Part shown: positions 1 to 5,872 of the stretch, piece after piece
Layout of the letters: the number at the start of each line of letters is the position of its first letter
Position numbering within the stretch: position 1 is the stretch's first letter
Assembly: GCA_018901355.1 (NCBI GenBank)
Contig: JAHIEZ010000079.1
Coordinates: forward strand, 1-15,673
Direction of reading: 5' to 3'
Source: Patescibacteria group bacterium
GTDB taxonomy: Bacteria > Patescibacteriota > Microgenomatia > UBA12405
Length of the DNA stretch: 15,673 nt
Notes under the pieces: model-generated
The model's input: only the letters and a program-made list of their open reading frames with translations
Database searches by the model: none
What the model was told of the DNA's origin: nothing
Program-made: the position numbers and the translations under genes

Positions 1-191
1 AAATTATTTTTTTATTCATAAACTTATCCAATTAAACCATAAATAAAACAATTAAGGTTCTCGAAATTATAACTCACTCTCCGCTTCCCTGCCTAGCCCG
101 TCGTAGCTTTAGCGAAGTCGGGGTTGTGGCAGTGACAATCCTTTTCTCCTTAAAGTATCTCAATTCCAACACACCCTTTGACCCCCGCTAC
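1..191. other. non-coding AT-rich left flank
   Basis: No convincing gene lies here. Stops are frequent in all frames; the longest edge-spanning frame is open only for bases 2-45. The stretch holds an imperfect inverted repeat at 97-122 and the first copy of a 12-base direct repeat at 133-144, both listed separately. It may contain the 3' flank of a gene lying outside the window, but nothing identifies it. Confidence 0.6.
97..122. repeat. imperfect inverted repeat, candidate interspersed element
   Basis: Arms at 97-108 and 111-122 pair at 9 of 12 positions around a 2-base loop. It reads CCCG..C..T..GCT and its complement. The core TCGTAGCTTTAGCGAAG resembles short palindromic interspersed repeats that I recall from candidate-phyla-radiation genomes. 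That family link is recollection, not a search result. The element is GC-rich in an AT-rich flank, which makes it stand out. Confidence 0.45.
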
Positions 192-204
192 TTGACAATC
201 CTTT
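133..204 (+). repeat. 12-base direct repeat flanking/overlapping promoter
   Basis: TGACAATCCTTT occurs exactly at 133-144 and 193-204, a spacing of 60 bases. The second copy overlaps the -35 hexamer of the promoter for the gene at 262. It could be a duplicated promoter fragment or a regulator binding site; chance is also possible. Confidence 0.4.
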
Positions 205-220
205 CCCCAACTCTTATAAT
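192..220 (+). promoter_or_regulatory. consensus sigma70-type promoter
   Basis: A perfect TTGACA lies at 192-197 and a perfect TATAAT at 215-220, with a 17-base spacer. Transcription should begin near 227, leaving a leader of about 35 bases before the start codon at 262. It is the only promoter in the window with both hexamers at full consensus, and it should drive the DUF5320/DUF134/YibE-F/CAP run. Confidence 0.88.
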
Positions 221-245
221 GCATATATATTCATTAAACAAATAA

Positions 246-255
246 AAGGAGGTGA
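246..255 (+). promoter_or_regulatory. full-length Shine-Dalgarno
   Basis: AAGGAGGTGA ends 6 bases before the ATG at 262 and is fully complementary to the usual 3' end of 16S rRNA. It fixes the start of the DUF5320 gene. It is notable because most other transcription-unit heads here have no Shine-Dalgarno. Confidence 0.85.
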
Positions 256-261
256 AATTAT

Positions 262-498
262 ATGCCAGCATTAGATAAAACAGGACCCCAGGGTCAAGGT
301 CCTCTCACCGGTCGCGCTTTGGGTCCTTGTGGTTCCGGTCGTGGTTTCGGCTTCGGTTTCGGCCGTGGTCGTGGCTTTGGTCGCGGACTTTGTCGTTTTT
401 TCAACAAAGTTTCCTTAACTGACTATCAGCAAGCCCTAGAAGAGGAACTTGCCGATGTCAAAAAAGAAATCGCCACCCCAAAAAAGCAAATAGGTTAA
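262..498 (+). CDS. DUF5320-family small glycine/arginine-rich protein
   Basis: A 78-residue protein. The N-terminus carries the family signature seen in DUF5320 proteins, a D-x-T-G-P-x-G-Q-G-P-x-T-G-R run at residues 5-18, then a Cys at 23 and a Gly/Arg/Phe low-complexity stretch (about 24-43) with a second Cys near 44. Residues 51-75 are charged and heptad-like, probably a short coiled coil. The biochemical role is unknown. Members are often encoded beside DUF134 proteins, as here (the next gene starts 8 bases downstream). The start is set by the full Shine-Dalgarno, and a consensus promoter lies upstream, so high expression is likely. The Gly/Arg region could bind nucleic acid or metal, but nothing in the sequence proves it. 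Confidence 0.82.
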   Translation: MPALDKTGPQGQGPLTGRALGPCGSGRGFGFGFGRGRGFGRGLCRFFNKVSLTDYQQALEEELADVKKEIATPKKQIG

Positions 499-501
499 AA
501 T
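496..501 (+). promoter_or_regulatory. possible internal -10 element before DUF134 gene
   Basis: TAAAAT (5 of 6 matches to TATAAT) overlaps the stop codon of the preceding gene and ends 5 bases before the ATG at 507. No Shine-Dalgarno is present. The spacing matches the leaderless arrangement seen at other genes here, so DUF134 may have its own promoter besides read-through from 192-220. In AT-rich DNA chance is a real alternative. Confidence 0.35.
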
Positions 502-506
502 AAACC

Positions 507-788
507 ATGACTCGACCAAAAAAATTTCGCTGTCTTCGTTTCCGTCCCGAGGTTCATTACTTTAAACCTCGGGGCATTCCTTTACGTCAACTTGAAGAGG
601 TTATTCTTTTGCCTGACGAACTGGAAGCTCTCAAACTTCATGATATTGACGGTTTAAATCAAATTGATGCCTCCGTCAAAATGAAAATCTCCCAACCCAC
701 CTTTGCCCGCATCTTGGACAAAGCCTACAAAAAAATCGCCGACGCTATTATCAATGGCAAAGCCATTAGGATTGAAAAAAGATTATGA
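507..788 (+). CDS. DUF134-family helix-turn-helix protein
   Basis: A 93-residue protein matching the DUF134 family along its whole length. It has an N-terminal M-T-R-P-K-K-x-R, the Y-F-K-P-R-G-I-P segment near residues 18-25, a D-E-L-E-A-L-K-L-x-D motif at about 37-46 and a helix-turn-helix at about 50-75 (I-D-A-S..M-K-I-S-Q-P-T-F-A-R-I-L) like that of sigma-factor region 4. It is therefore a probable small DNA-binding regulator; targets are unknown. The usual glycine-rich C-terminal tail is missing, and it ends in basic residues. Its stop overlaps the start of the YibE/F gene by 4 bases (ATGA), so translation is probably coupled. It may regulate its own operon, which is an inference. Confidence 0.88.
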   Translation: MTRPKKFRCLRFRPEVHYFKPRGIPLRQLEEVILLPDELEALKLHDIDGLNQIDASVKMKISQPTFARILDKAYKKIADAIINGKAIRIEKRL

Positions 789-1870
789 TAAAAAAATTTT
801 TTCTGATTTCTTTTCTCTTTCTGTTTTTCCCTCTTCCCATTTTTGCCCAAAATGACAGTTTTATAGAAGCCAGAATCATCAATGTCTTAGACCAAAAAGA
901 TATTGTTTCTGACCTTGATCAAAGTTCTCAAACTTATCAAAAATTAGAATTGTTGGTCACCAAAGGTGATCTAGTCGATCAAAGCATTATTGTTGAAAAC
1001 GGTTTAATTCCGCTTAGCAATCCCCAAATTTATCATCAAAACGACCGCCTTATTTTAACCGCTGATCACGACCTTGACGGTAATCCTTTTTACTCTATTA
1101 CTGATTATGTCCGTCGTGATTCTCTCTTACTTCTTTTTTTAATCTTTGCCGTTCTGGTTATTTTTGTCGCCAAATGGAAAGGTCTTTCCTCTCTTTTGTC
1201 CATGGCTCTTTCTTTCTTTATCATTTTCAAATTTATCCTTCCCCGGCTTTTGACCGGTTCCGACCCGATTCTCATTGGCATCCTTGCTTCTCTTTTGATT
1301 ATTCCTCTCACTTTTTATCTTTCTCACGGCTTTTCTCGCAAAACCACCATCGCTGTTTTTGGCACCCTTGTTAGCTTAATTGTCACCGCTCTCTTGGCCG
1401 TGTTTTTCGTCAACCTGGCCAATCTTTCCGGTTTTGCCTCCGAAGAAGCCGGTTTTTTACAGGAGGCTACCGCCGGTTCTGTCAACATAAAAAACCTACT
1501 TATCTCCGGTATTATTATTGGTCTTTTGGGTATTTTAGATGATATTACCATCGCCCAATCTGCCATTGTTATTCAATTAAAAACTGCCGCCCCTGACTTA
1601 AAACCCCAACAGCTATTCTCTCAATCCATGGCTGTCGGTCAAGATCACATTGCCTCCATGGTCAACACTTTAATTTTGGTTTATGCCGGCGCCGCCCTAC
1701 CCCTTTTGCTCCTCTTTATCGATAATCCTCAACCCTTTTCGCAAGTCATCAACACCGAACTGATTGCCGACGAAATCATCAGAACTCTGGTTGCCAGTAT
1801 CGGTCTGGTTATGGCAGTTCCCCTTACCACCTTTTTAGCTGTTTTTGCTTCCAAAAAACAATCATCGTGA
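785..1870 (+). CDS. YibE/F-family polytopic membrane protein
   Basis: A 361-residue integral membrane protein. An N-terminal signal sequence (residues 1-22, hydrophobic, ending A-Q) leads into an outside beta-rich domain (about 25-108). About seven membrane spans follow, roughly at 113-130, 134-151, 161-180, 187-210, 238-258, 292-312 and 330-355. The family hallmarks are visible: a G-I-L-D-D-I-T-I-A-Q motif at 249-258 and a G-Q-D-H-I-A-S-M-V-N-T-L motif at 285-296, whose buried polar and acidic residues suggest a transport or channel role. The family's substrate is not established. It starts inside the DUF134 stop codon (ATGA) and ends inside the GTG start of the CAP gene, so these three genes form a tight operon. 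Confidence 0.88.
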   Translation: MIKKFFLISFLFLFFPLPIFAQNDSFIEARIINVLDQKDIVSDLDQSSQTYQKLELLVTKGDLVDQSIIVENGLIPLSNPQIYHQNDRLILTADHDLDGNPFYSITDYVRRDSLLLLFLIFAVLVIFVAKWKGLSSLLSMALSFFIIFKFILPRLLTGSDPILIGILASLLIIPLTFYLSHGFSRKTTIAVFGTLVSLIVTALLAVFFVNLANLSGFASEEAGFLQEATAGSVNIKNLLISGIIIGLLGILDDITIAQSAIVIQLKTAAPDLKPQQLFSQSMAVGQDHIASMVNTLILVYAGAALPLLLLFIDNPQPFSQVINTELIADEIIRTLVASIGLVMAVPLTTFLAVFASKKQSS

Positions 1871-2520
1871 TTCAAAAAATCCTTTCTTTTTTCACCGCCA
1901 TTTTTTTAAGCCTTTTTACTACTTCCAAAGTTATGCTAACCCCGTTGGATGTCGAAGACTATCCAACTGGGGCGCCCATTTCTTCTCCAACGCCAATCCC
2001 TGTAGGGGCGAGGCGTGACTCGCCCACTCCGACCATTGTGCTGAAGGATACGTCCCCAACTGGTGACACCGGTCCTTGGGGTGTGGCCAAGCAAATAGGG
2101 GAGCACACCTGGACCATGAAAATCGCCTCCGATCCGGTCATGGCCACTCCGGCAGAAATTTTCCAAGCCCTAAACGACTATCGTCGCCGTTACGGCTCTT
2201 CTGATCTAAACTGGGATCAAAAATTAGCCGATTATGCCCAAACTCGGGCCAAATTTTTTACCGATAATCACGGTCTTGATAGCCATCAGGGTTTTAATGA
2301 CTTTTTAGAAAACCAAGCCGGTTTTGAAAAACTTGGTTTTACCGCTCTTGGCGAAAATGCCAGTTACGGCTATCGTCTAAATGGCACTCACCTCATCGAA
2401 TGGATTTATGCCGGCGACGAACCTCATGACAAAAACCAAAAAGATAGTCGCTGGGCCTATGTCGGTATTGGTGTCAACGGCACCTCTACCTGTTTAATTT
2501 TTGCCACCGGCAAAATATAA
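1867..2520 (+). CDS. CAP (SCP/PR-1-like) domain extracellular protein
   Basis: A 217-residue secreted or membrane-tethered protein. The GTG start at 1867 overlaps the upstream TGA stop (GTGA). The next in-frame ATG would remove most of the hydrophobic N-terminus (residues 5-20), so GTG is preferred. A Pro/Thr/Ser-rich linker covers about 30-95. The CAP domain occupies about 96-217: A-L-N-D-Y-R-R at 101-107, a His at 140 before Q-G-F, a G-E-N-A-S motif at 162-166, E-W at 178-179, H at 187 and a C-terminal Y-V-G-I-G-V-N-G. These supply the His/Glu residues typical of the CAP cavity. The ligand is unknown. Oddly, the linker is partly encoded by a palindromic repeat (2001-2025). Confidence 0.88.
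   Translation: MIQKILSFFTAIFLSLFTTSKVMLTPLDVEDYPTGAPISSPTPIPVGARRDSPTPTIVLKDTSPTGDTGPWGVAKQIGEHTWTMKIASDPVMATPAEIFQALNDYRRRYGSSDLNWDQKLADYAQTRAKFFTDNHGLDSHQGFNDFLENQAGFEKLGFTALGENASYGYRLNGTHLIEWIYAGDEPHDKNQKDSRWAYVGIGVNGTSTCLIFATGKI
2001..2025. repeat. short palindromic interspersed-type repeat inside the CAP gene
   Basis: GGGCGAG (2006-2012) and CTCGCCC (2019-2025) form a perfect 7-bp stem around a 6-base loop, preceded by TGTAG. The unit resembles the TGTAGGGGCG...CGCCC dispersed repeats I recall from many environmental bacterial genomes; this is recollection, not a search. It is in frame, encodes residues 46-53 of the CAP protein and keeps the reading frame open. GC content here is well above that of the flanking coding sequence. 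Confidence 0.65.
2056..2089. repeat. second hairpin in the CAP linker
   Basis: CCCCAA and TTGGGG pair as outer arms, and CTGGTG with CACCGG as an inner stem containing one G-T wobble. A TCC bulge lies on the 3' side. It lies about 30 bases downstream of the palindromic repeat at 2001-2025, within the same GC-rich linker. It may belong to the same inserted element. Confidence 0.4.
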
Positions 2521-2523
2521 AAA

Positions 2524-2545
2524 CTCTCAACTAATTCTCAACTTT
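2524..2545 (+). promoter_or_regulatory. tandem 11-bp direct repeat, candidate response-regulator operator 1
   Basis: Two 11-bp units, 2524-2534 and 2535-2545, each contain TCTCAACT (at 2525-2532 and 2536-2543). The second unit ends 5 bases before the TATAAT at 2551, where a -35 box would be; no good -35 is present. Eleven-bp direct repeats replacing the -35 are the known form of PhoB-type operators, and each core differs by one base from the PhoB core CTGTCA/TTGTCA. The next gene encodes such a regulator, so autoregulation is inferred. Confidence 0.68.
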
Positions 2546-2550
2546 TCTCC

Positions 2551-2556
2551 TATAAT
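2551..2556 (+). promoter_or_regulatory. -10 element of leaderless two-component promoter
   Basis: A perfect TATAAT ends 7 bases before the ATG at 2564, so transcription should begin at or just before the start codon. There is no Shine-Dalgarno. This position also decides the start codon of the response regulator: the longer reading from 2501 would place the promoter inside the coding region. Confidence 0.75.
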
Positions 2557-2563
2557 CCTTATT

Positions 2564-3244
2564 ATGAAAGTCTTAATCGTCGAAGACGAGCGCCGTATTG
2601 CCCAAAATATCAAAAAAGGTTTAGAACTAAAATCTTTTGTCGTCGATTTGGCCTTTGATGGACAAGAAGGCTATGATCTGGCTTCTTCCGAAAAATACGA
2701 CGTCATTATCTTAGATCGTATGTTGCCAAACAAAGACGGTTTAGAAATCTGCCGTCAAATCAGGTCCGAAGGCAATCATACTCCTGTTTTGATGCTCACC
2801 GCCAAAAACGAAATTAGCGACCGGGTTGACGGTCTCGATTGCGGTGCCGATGATTACCTTGGCAAACCTTTTGCTTTCGTTGAACTTCTGGCCCGCCTAA
2901 ATGCCCTTTCCCGTCGCCCCCGTCAAAGTCAGGACCCTCGTCTTAAAGTTGACGATTTAGTTTTAGATACCGTCAATTTTCAGGCCAGTCGTGCCGGTCA
3001 ACCCTTAAATTTATCCAAAAAAGAATTTGCTCTTCTGGAGTTCTTTTTACGTCACCCCGGCCAAGTTTTCAACAAGGATCAACTCATCGAACAGGTTTGG
3101 GACTACGATAGTAATGTTTTAGCCAACACCGCCCAAGTTTATATCGGTTATCTTCGTCAAAAGGTCGATAAAGACTTTCCCGGTAAGCCTCAGCTTGTTC
3201 ATACCGTTCGTGGTTTTGGTTATCGCTTTGGTCCAAAACCATGA
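2564..3244 (+). CDS. OmpR/PhoB-family DNA-binding response regulator
   Basis: A 226-residue two-domain response regulator. The receiver domain (about 1-115) has the acidic pocket E7/D8, the phospho-acceptor D51 (in V-I-I-L-D-R-M-L-P), T79 and K101 (in G-K-P-F). A winged-helix effector domain (about 126-222) ends with the characteristic V-R-G-F-G-Y-R-F. An in-frame extension to 2501 exists, but it overlaps the CAP gene and lacks homology, so the ATG at 2564 directly before the receiver fold is preferred. The stop overlaps the kinase start (ATGA). It probably binds the TCTCAACT tandem repeats upstream of itself and of the efflux operon at 4323. Confidence 0.93.
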   Translation: MKVLIVEDERRIAQNIKKGLELKSFVVDLAFDGQEGYDLASSEKYDVIILDRMLPNKDGLEICRQIRSEGNHTPVLMLTAKNEISDRVDGLDCGADDYLGKPFAFVELLARLNALSRRPRQSQDPRLKVDDLVLDTVNFQASRAGQPLNLSKKEFALLEFFLRHPGQVFNKDQLIEQVWDYDSNVLANTAQVYIGYLRQKVDKDFPGKPQLVHTVRGFGYRFGPKP

Positions 3245-4254
3245 ATTATTTTATTTCCGCCAGGATCAAATTAACCGCCTGGTATGTTTTCATCATTTTT
3301 TTAATCAGTTCTCTCTTAAGCGGTCTTTATTATTTTCGTACCATTCAAATTCTTGATTTTCAAGCCTACCGGATTGAGCGTCAAATCAGAAACCCCAATT
3401 TTTTCCCGCCCAACTTTCCCGCTCCCGATCTCCAATTTCTCCAAGAGGAGTTCGAATCAGCCCGTGGCCAGCTTATCAATCAAATCCTGCTTATCAATCT
3501 CATCATTCTTTCTCTTTCTGCCCTTGCCAGTTTTTTTCTTTCCGGCGCTACTCTTAAGCCTATCCAAGAAGCCCTAGAGGAGCAAAAACGCTTTGTGGCT
3601 GATGCCGCCCATGAGTTAAAGACCCCCATCACTGCCCTCAAAACTTCTCTGGAGGTAAACATAATGGATAAAAAAATCTCCTCTTCTGCTCGTAAAATTC
3701 TCCAAGAAAATTTAATCGATGTCAATAGCCTTGAGTCTCTCGCCAAAAATCTTTTATCTCTTGCCAGTTTCGACCGTCACCAAGTTTTTCAAAAAAGCCC
3801 TATCTCTCTTTTAACCGTAATCGACCTTGCCCTCCGTCATGTCTCTCCTTTAGCCAAGCAAAAAAACATAAAAATTGACAAAATTATTCCTAAAAAACCG
3901 CCTCAAATTTTAGGTCACCAGGATAGCTTGGTCGAGCTTTTTGTTGTTCTTCTCGACAATGCCATTAAATACAGTCCCCGTAGCCGTACTGTCAAATTTT
4001 TAGTCTCCGTTTCCAAGAAAAATATAAAAATTATCGTTGCCGATCATGGCATCGGCATCGAGCCCCGACACCTTCCTTTTATCTTCGACCGTTTTTATCG
4101 GGCTGATCAATCCCGCACTTCCCAAAATACTCCTGGTTACGGGCTTGGTCTGTCTGTGGCCAAAACCATTGTCTCCCGCCACTCCGGCCGTATTACCGTC
4201 AAAAGTACGCCCGGCTCCGGCTCCACCTTCACCGTCATCCTCCCTCAAGCCTAA
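3241..4254 (+). CDS. membrane sensor histidine kinase
   Basis: A 337-residue HisKA/HATPase kinase and cognate partner of the preceding regulator. Two membrane spans (about 11-32 and 80-102) bracket a short, roughly 47-residue outside loop rich in Pro, Phe and Asn, too small for a large ligand domain. The H-box A-A-H-E-L-K-T-P-I places the phosphorylated His at 124. An N-box L-D-N-A-I-K-Y-S-P, a G1 box D-H-G-I-G-I, an F box I-F-D-R-F-Y-R and a G2 box G-Y-G-L-G-L-S complete the ATP-binding domain. It has no recognisable HAMP or PAS domain, so sensing may occur in the membrane or short loop. The signal is unknown; the neighbouring exporter suggests an envelope-stress or toxic-compound cue. Confidence 0.93.
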   Translation: MNYFISARIKLTAWYVFIIFLISSLLSGLYYFRTIQILDFQAYRIERQIRNPNFFPPNFPAPDLQFLQEEFESARGQLINQILLINLIILSLSALASFFLSGATLKPIQEALEEQKRFVADAAHELKTPITALKTSLEVNIMDKKISSSARKILQENLIDVNSLESLAKNLLSLASFDRHQVFQKSPISLLTVIDLALRHVSPLAKQKNIKIDKIIPKKPPQILGHQDSLVELFVVLLDNAIKYSPRSRTVKFLVSVSKKNIKIIVADHGIGIEPRHLPFIFDRFYRADQSRTSQNTPGYGLGLSVAKTIVSRHSGRITVKSTPGSGSTFTVILPQA

Positions 4255-4267
4255 AACTTGAAACCTT

Positions 4268-4289
4268 TTCTCAACTTCCTCTCAACTTA
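4268..4289 (+). promoter_or_regulatory. tandem 11-bp direct repeat, candidate response-regulator operator 2
   Basis: TCTCAACT occurs at 4269-4276 and 4280-4287, the same 8-mer and 11-bp period as operator 1. The pair is absent elsewhere in the window. Here it lies 21 bases upstream of the best -10 (4311-4316), farther than at the regulator gene. A weaker hexamer, TATTCT at 4296-4301, has spacing closer to operator 1. It links the two-component system to the efflux operon; direct binding is inferred. Confidence 0.68.
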
Positions 4290-4310
4290 TAATTTTATTC
4301 TATCTTCATT

Positions 4311-4316
4311 TATAAT
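4311..4316 (+). promoter_or_regulatory. -10 element of leaderless efflux-operon promoter
   Basis: A perfect TATAAT ends 6 bases before the ATG at 4323, with no Shine-Dalgarno. It would give a leaderless transcript beginning with the small membrane protein and running through the exporter genes. A second TATAAT at 4288-4293 abuts the tandem repeat and is less likely to be used. Confidence 0.65.
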
Positions 4317-4322
4317 AAGCGC

Positions 4323-4658
4323 ATGTCACAACCCATGAAAAAAATAAAACTAAACTTATCAAAAAAGAAATTTACTTTTCCCGTCTGGCTCAAATGGGTT
4401 TTTTTAATTCTGGTTTTTGTTGCTTTAAGTCTTGGTGGCAAGTCTCTATACGACCGCCAACAAAGATCCAAACGCTTCGAGCTAATGCAAAAGCAACGTC
4501 AAATCATGATGGATGCTCTCAAAGAACAAGGCTTATCCGACGAAGAAATTCAGCAAAAGATGAGGGAATCCCGCCCCACCCGTTCTCCCGATCAACCAGC
4601 TCCCGAAGGTTTTAACCCCATGCGCATGGGTGGTCAAATGAGAAGATTCGATCACTAA
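4323..4658 (+). CDS. small single-span membrane protein of unknown function
   Basis: I do not recognise a family for this 111-residue protein. It has a basic N-terminus (about 1-20), one hydrophobic span (about 21-40), then a charged helical segment (about 44-83) with an E-Q-G-L-S-D-E-E-I-Q-Q-K motif near 68-79 reminiscent of short alpha-helical hairpin-type regions. A Pro-rich linker and a Met/Arg/His-containing tail follow. The topology is probably N-in with the C-terminal part outside. The start at 4323 fits the -10 spacing; an ATG at 4335 is an alternative. It leads the efflux operon, 6 bases before the adaptor gene, and follows the candidate regulator operator. It could be an accessory or sensing subunit of the exporter, which is inference only. 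Confidence 0.75.
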   Translation: MSQPMKKIKLNLSKKKFTFPVWLKWVFLILVFVALSLGGKSLYDRQQRSKRFELMQKQRQIMMDALKEQGLSDEEIQQKMRESRPTRSPDQPAPEGFNPMRMGGQMRRFDH

Positions 4659-4664
4659 AGAGAT

Positions 4665-5864
4665 ATGATCAAAAAAAGAATCGCCAAATTCAAAAAGTTA
4701 TCTAAAATTAAAAAAATAATTTTATTTTTAATTTTAATTGCTCTATCTTTTTTTGTTTATAAAACTTTTTTTAAAAAAACAGACGAAATTATTTACAAGA
4801 CCGAAAAAGTAAGAAAGGGGACTATTATCAGTTTGGTCTCCGATACCGGTGAAATTTTAACTTCCGGCAAAGTTGACATTCCTTCTACTATTACCGGTAT
4901 TACTGAAAATGTTTATGTCAAAAACGGCGATCTCGTCAAATCCGGTCAAAAACTTTTTTCAGTCAAATCTACCGCTTCTCAGGCCGACAAAACCGCCGCT
5001 TATGCCACCTATCTTAAGGCTAAAAGCAGTCTGGCATCTGCCCAAAACTCTCTTTTGAGTTTGGAATCATCCATGTGGTCAGCCCATGAAAAATATCGCG
5101 ACAATGGTTGGGGCAGGACAGTTGATGATCCTATTTACATTCAAACCAATCGTGATTTTTTGGCCGCCGAAGCCAATTATAAAAATCAGCAACAAGTTAT
5201 CACCCAATCAAAAATTTCACTCAACAATGCTTGGTTAGAATATCAAAAAGTTGCTGGTGGCGATGTTACTGCCCCCATTGCCGGCACTATTGCCAATTTG
5301 TCTGTTAGCCACGGTCAGCAAGTTACCACCGGTGATATCTCCCTGATGATCAAAAATGAAACTGATTCCTGGGCCAAATTATCCGTATCAGAAGGCGATG
5401 TTGGTAAAATAACCGTTGGTCAGACAGCCACTGTCTATGTCGATGCTCTTTCCGGTACCCAGATTACTGGGACTGTCGACCGTTTTGATGATATTGGTAC
5501 TGATACCTCCGGCATCATTACTTACAATGTTTATATCAATCTTGGTCGGGTCGAAGAAACCGTCAAGGCCGGTATGACCGTCCAAATTGATATAGAAACC
5601 GCCAAAGCCGAAGACGTTTTGTTAGTCAGCAACACCGCTATCAAAACTTATCAGGGGGTCAAGACTGTTCAAATCTTGGATAAAGACTCCGGAGAGCCTC
5701 TTTATCTTCCGGTCGAAATTGGTATTGTCGGTGACACTCAAACCGAAATCGAAAAGGGGCTGACCGAAGGTCAGGAGATTATCGTCAGTCAAAGTTCTGA
5801 TTCCGCTTCCGGCTCTACCTCTTCCACTTCCAGGTTCCCGGCCGGGGGTATGATAATGCATTAA
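4665..5864 (+). CDS. HlyD/MacA-type membrane fusion (periplasmic adaptor) protein
   Basis: A 399-residue adaptor anchored by one N-terminal span (about 16-36). Residues 48-100 form the first half of a biotinyl-lipoyl-like domain (I-T-G-I-T-E-N-V-Y-V-K-N-G-D-x-V). A helical hairpin region follows (about 104-195), then the returning lipoyl half (V-T-A-P-I-A-G-T-I at 201-209). Beta-barrel and membrane-proximal domains occupy about 232-375. A Ser/Thr-rich tail ends in a short Gly/Met/His segment. Such proteins link an ABC permease to outer partners. In a cell probably lacking an outer membrane it would act as the extracytoplasmic partner of the MacB-like permease. It lies in the same operon, with the ABC ATPase 8 bases downstream. 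Confidence 0.9.
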   Translation: MIKKRIAKFKKLSKIKKIILFLILIALSFFVYKTFFKKTDEIIYKTEKVRKGTIISLVSDTGEILTSGKVDIPSTITGITENVYVKNGDLVKSGQKLFSVKSTASQADKTAAYATYLKAKSSLASAQNSLLSLESSMWSAHEKYRDNGWGRTVDDPIYIQTNRDFLAAEANYKNQQQVITQSKISLNNAWLEYQKVAGGDVTAPIAGTIANLSVSHGQQVTTGDISLMIKNETDSWAKLSVSEGDVGKITVGQTATVYVDALSGTQITGTVDRFDDIGTDTSGIITYNVYINLGRVEETVKAGMTVQIDIETAKAEDVLLVSNTAIKTYQGVKTVQILDKDSGEPLYLPVEIGIVGDTQTEIEKGLTEGQEIIVSQSSDSASGSTSSTSRFPAGGMIMH

Positions 5865-5872
5865 TTTTTCTG

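Noticed and set aside
2..45. Possible 3' end of a gene entering from the left edge
   Set aside because: The open stretch is only 14 codons of low-complexity AT-rich sequence with no recognisable protein motif.
1959..2166. Two minus-strand frames (62 and 76 residues) across the CAP linker
   Set aside because: They arise from the GC-rich palindromic repeat segment and have no homology or start signal.
2501..2563. N-terminal extension of the response regulator starting at ATG 2501
   Set aside because: It overlaps the CAP gene, lacks receiver-domain homology and would include the tandem repeat and TATAAT; the ATG at 2564 directly begins the receiver fold.
4288..4293. TATAAT directly after the second tandem repeat as the main -10
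   Set aside because: It overlaps and abuts the repeat pair, leaving no room for a bound activator, and lies 29 bases from the start; the TATAAT at 4311-4316 fits the pattern better.
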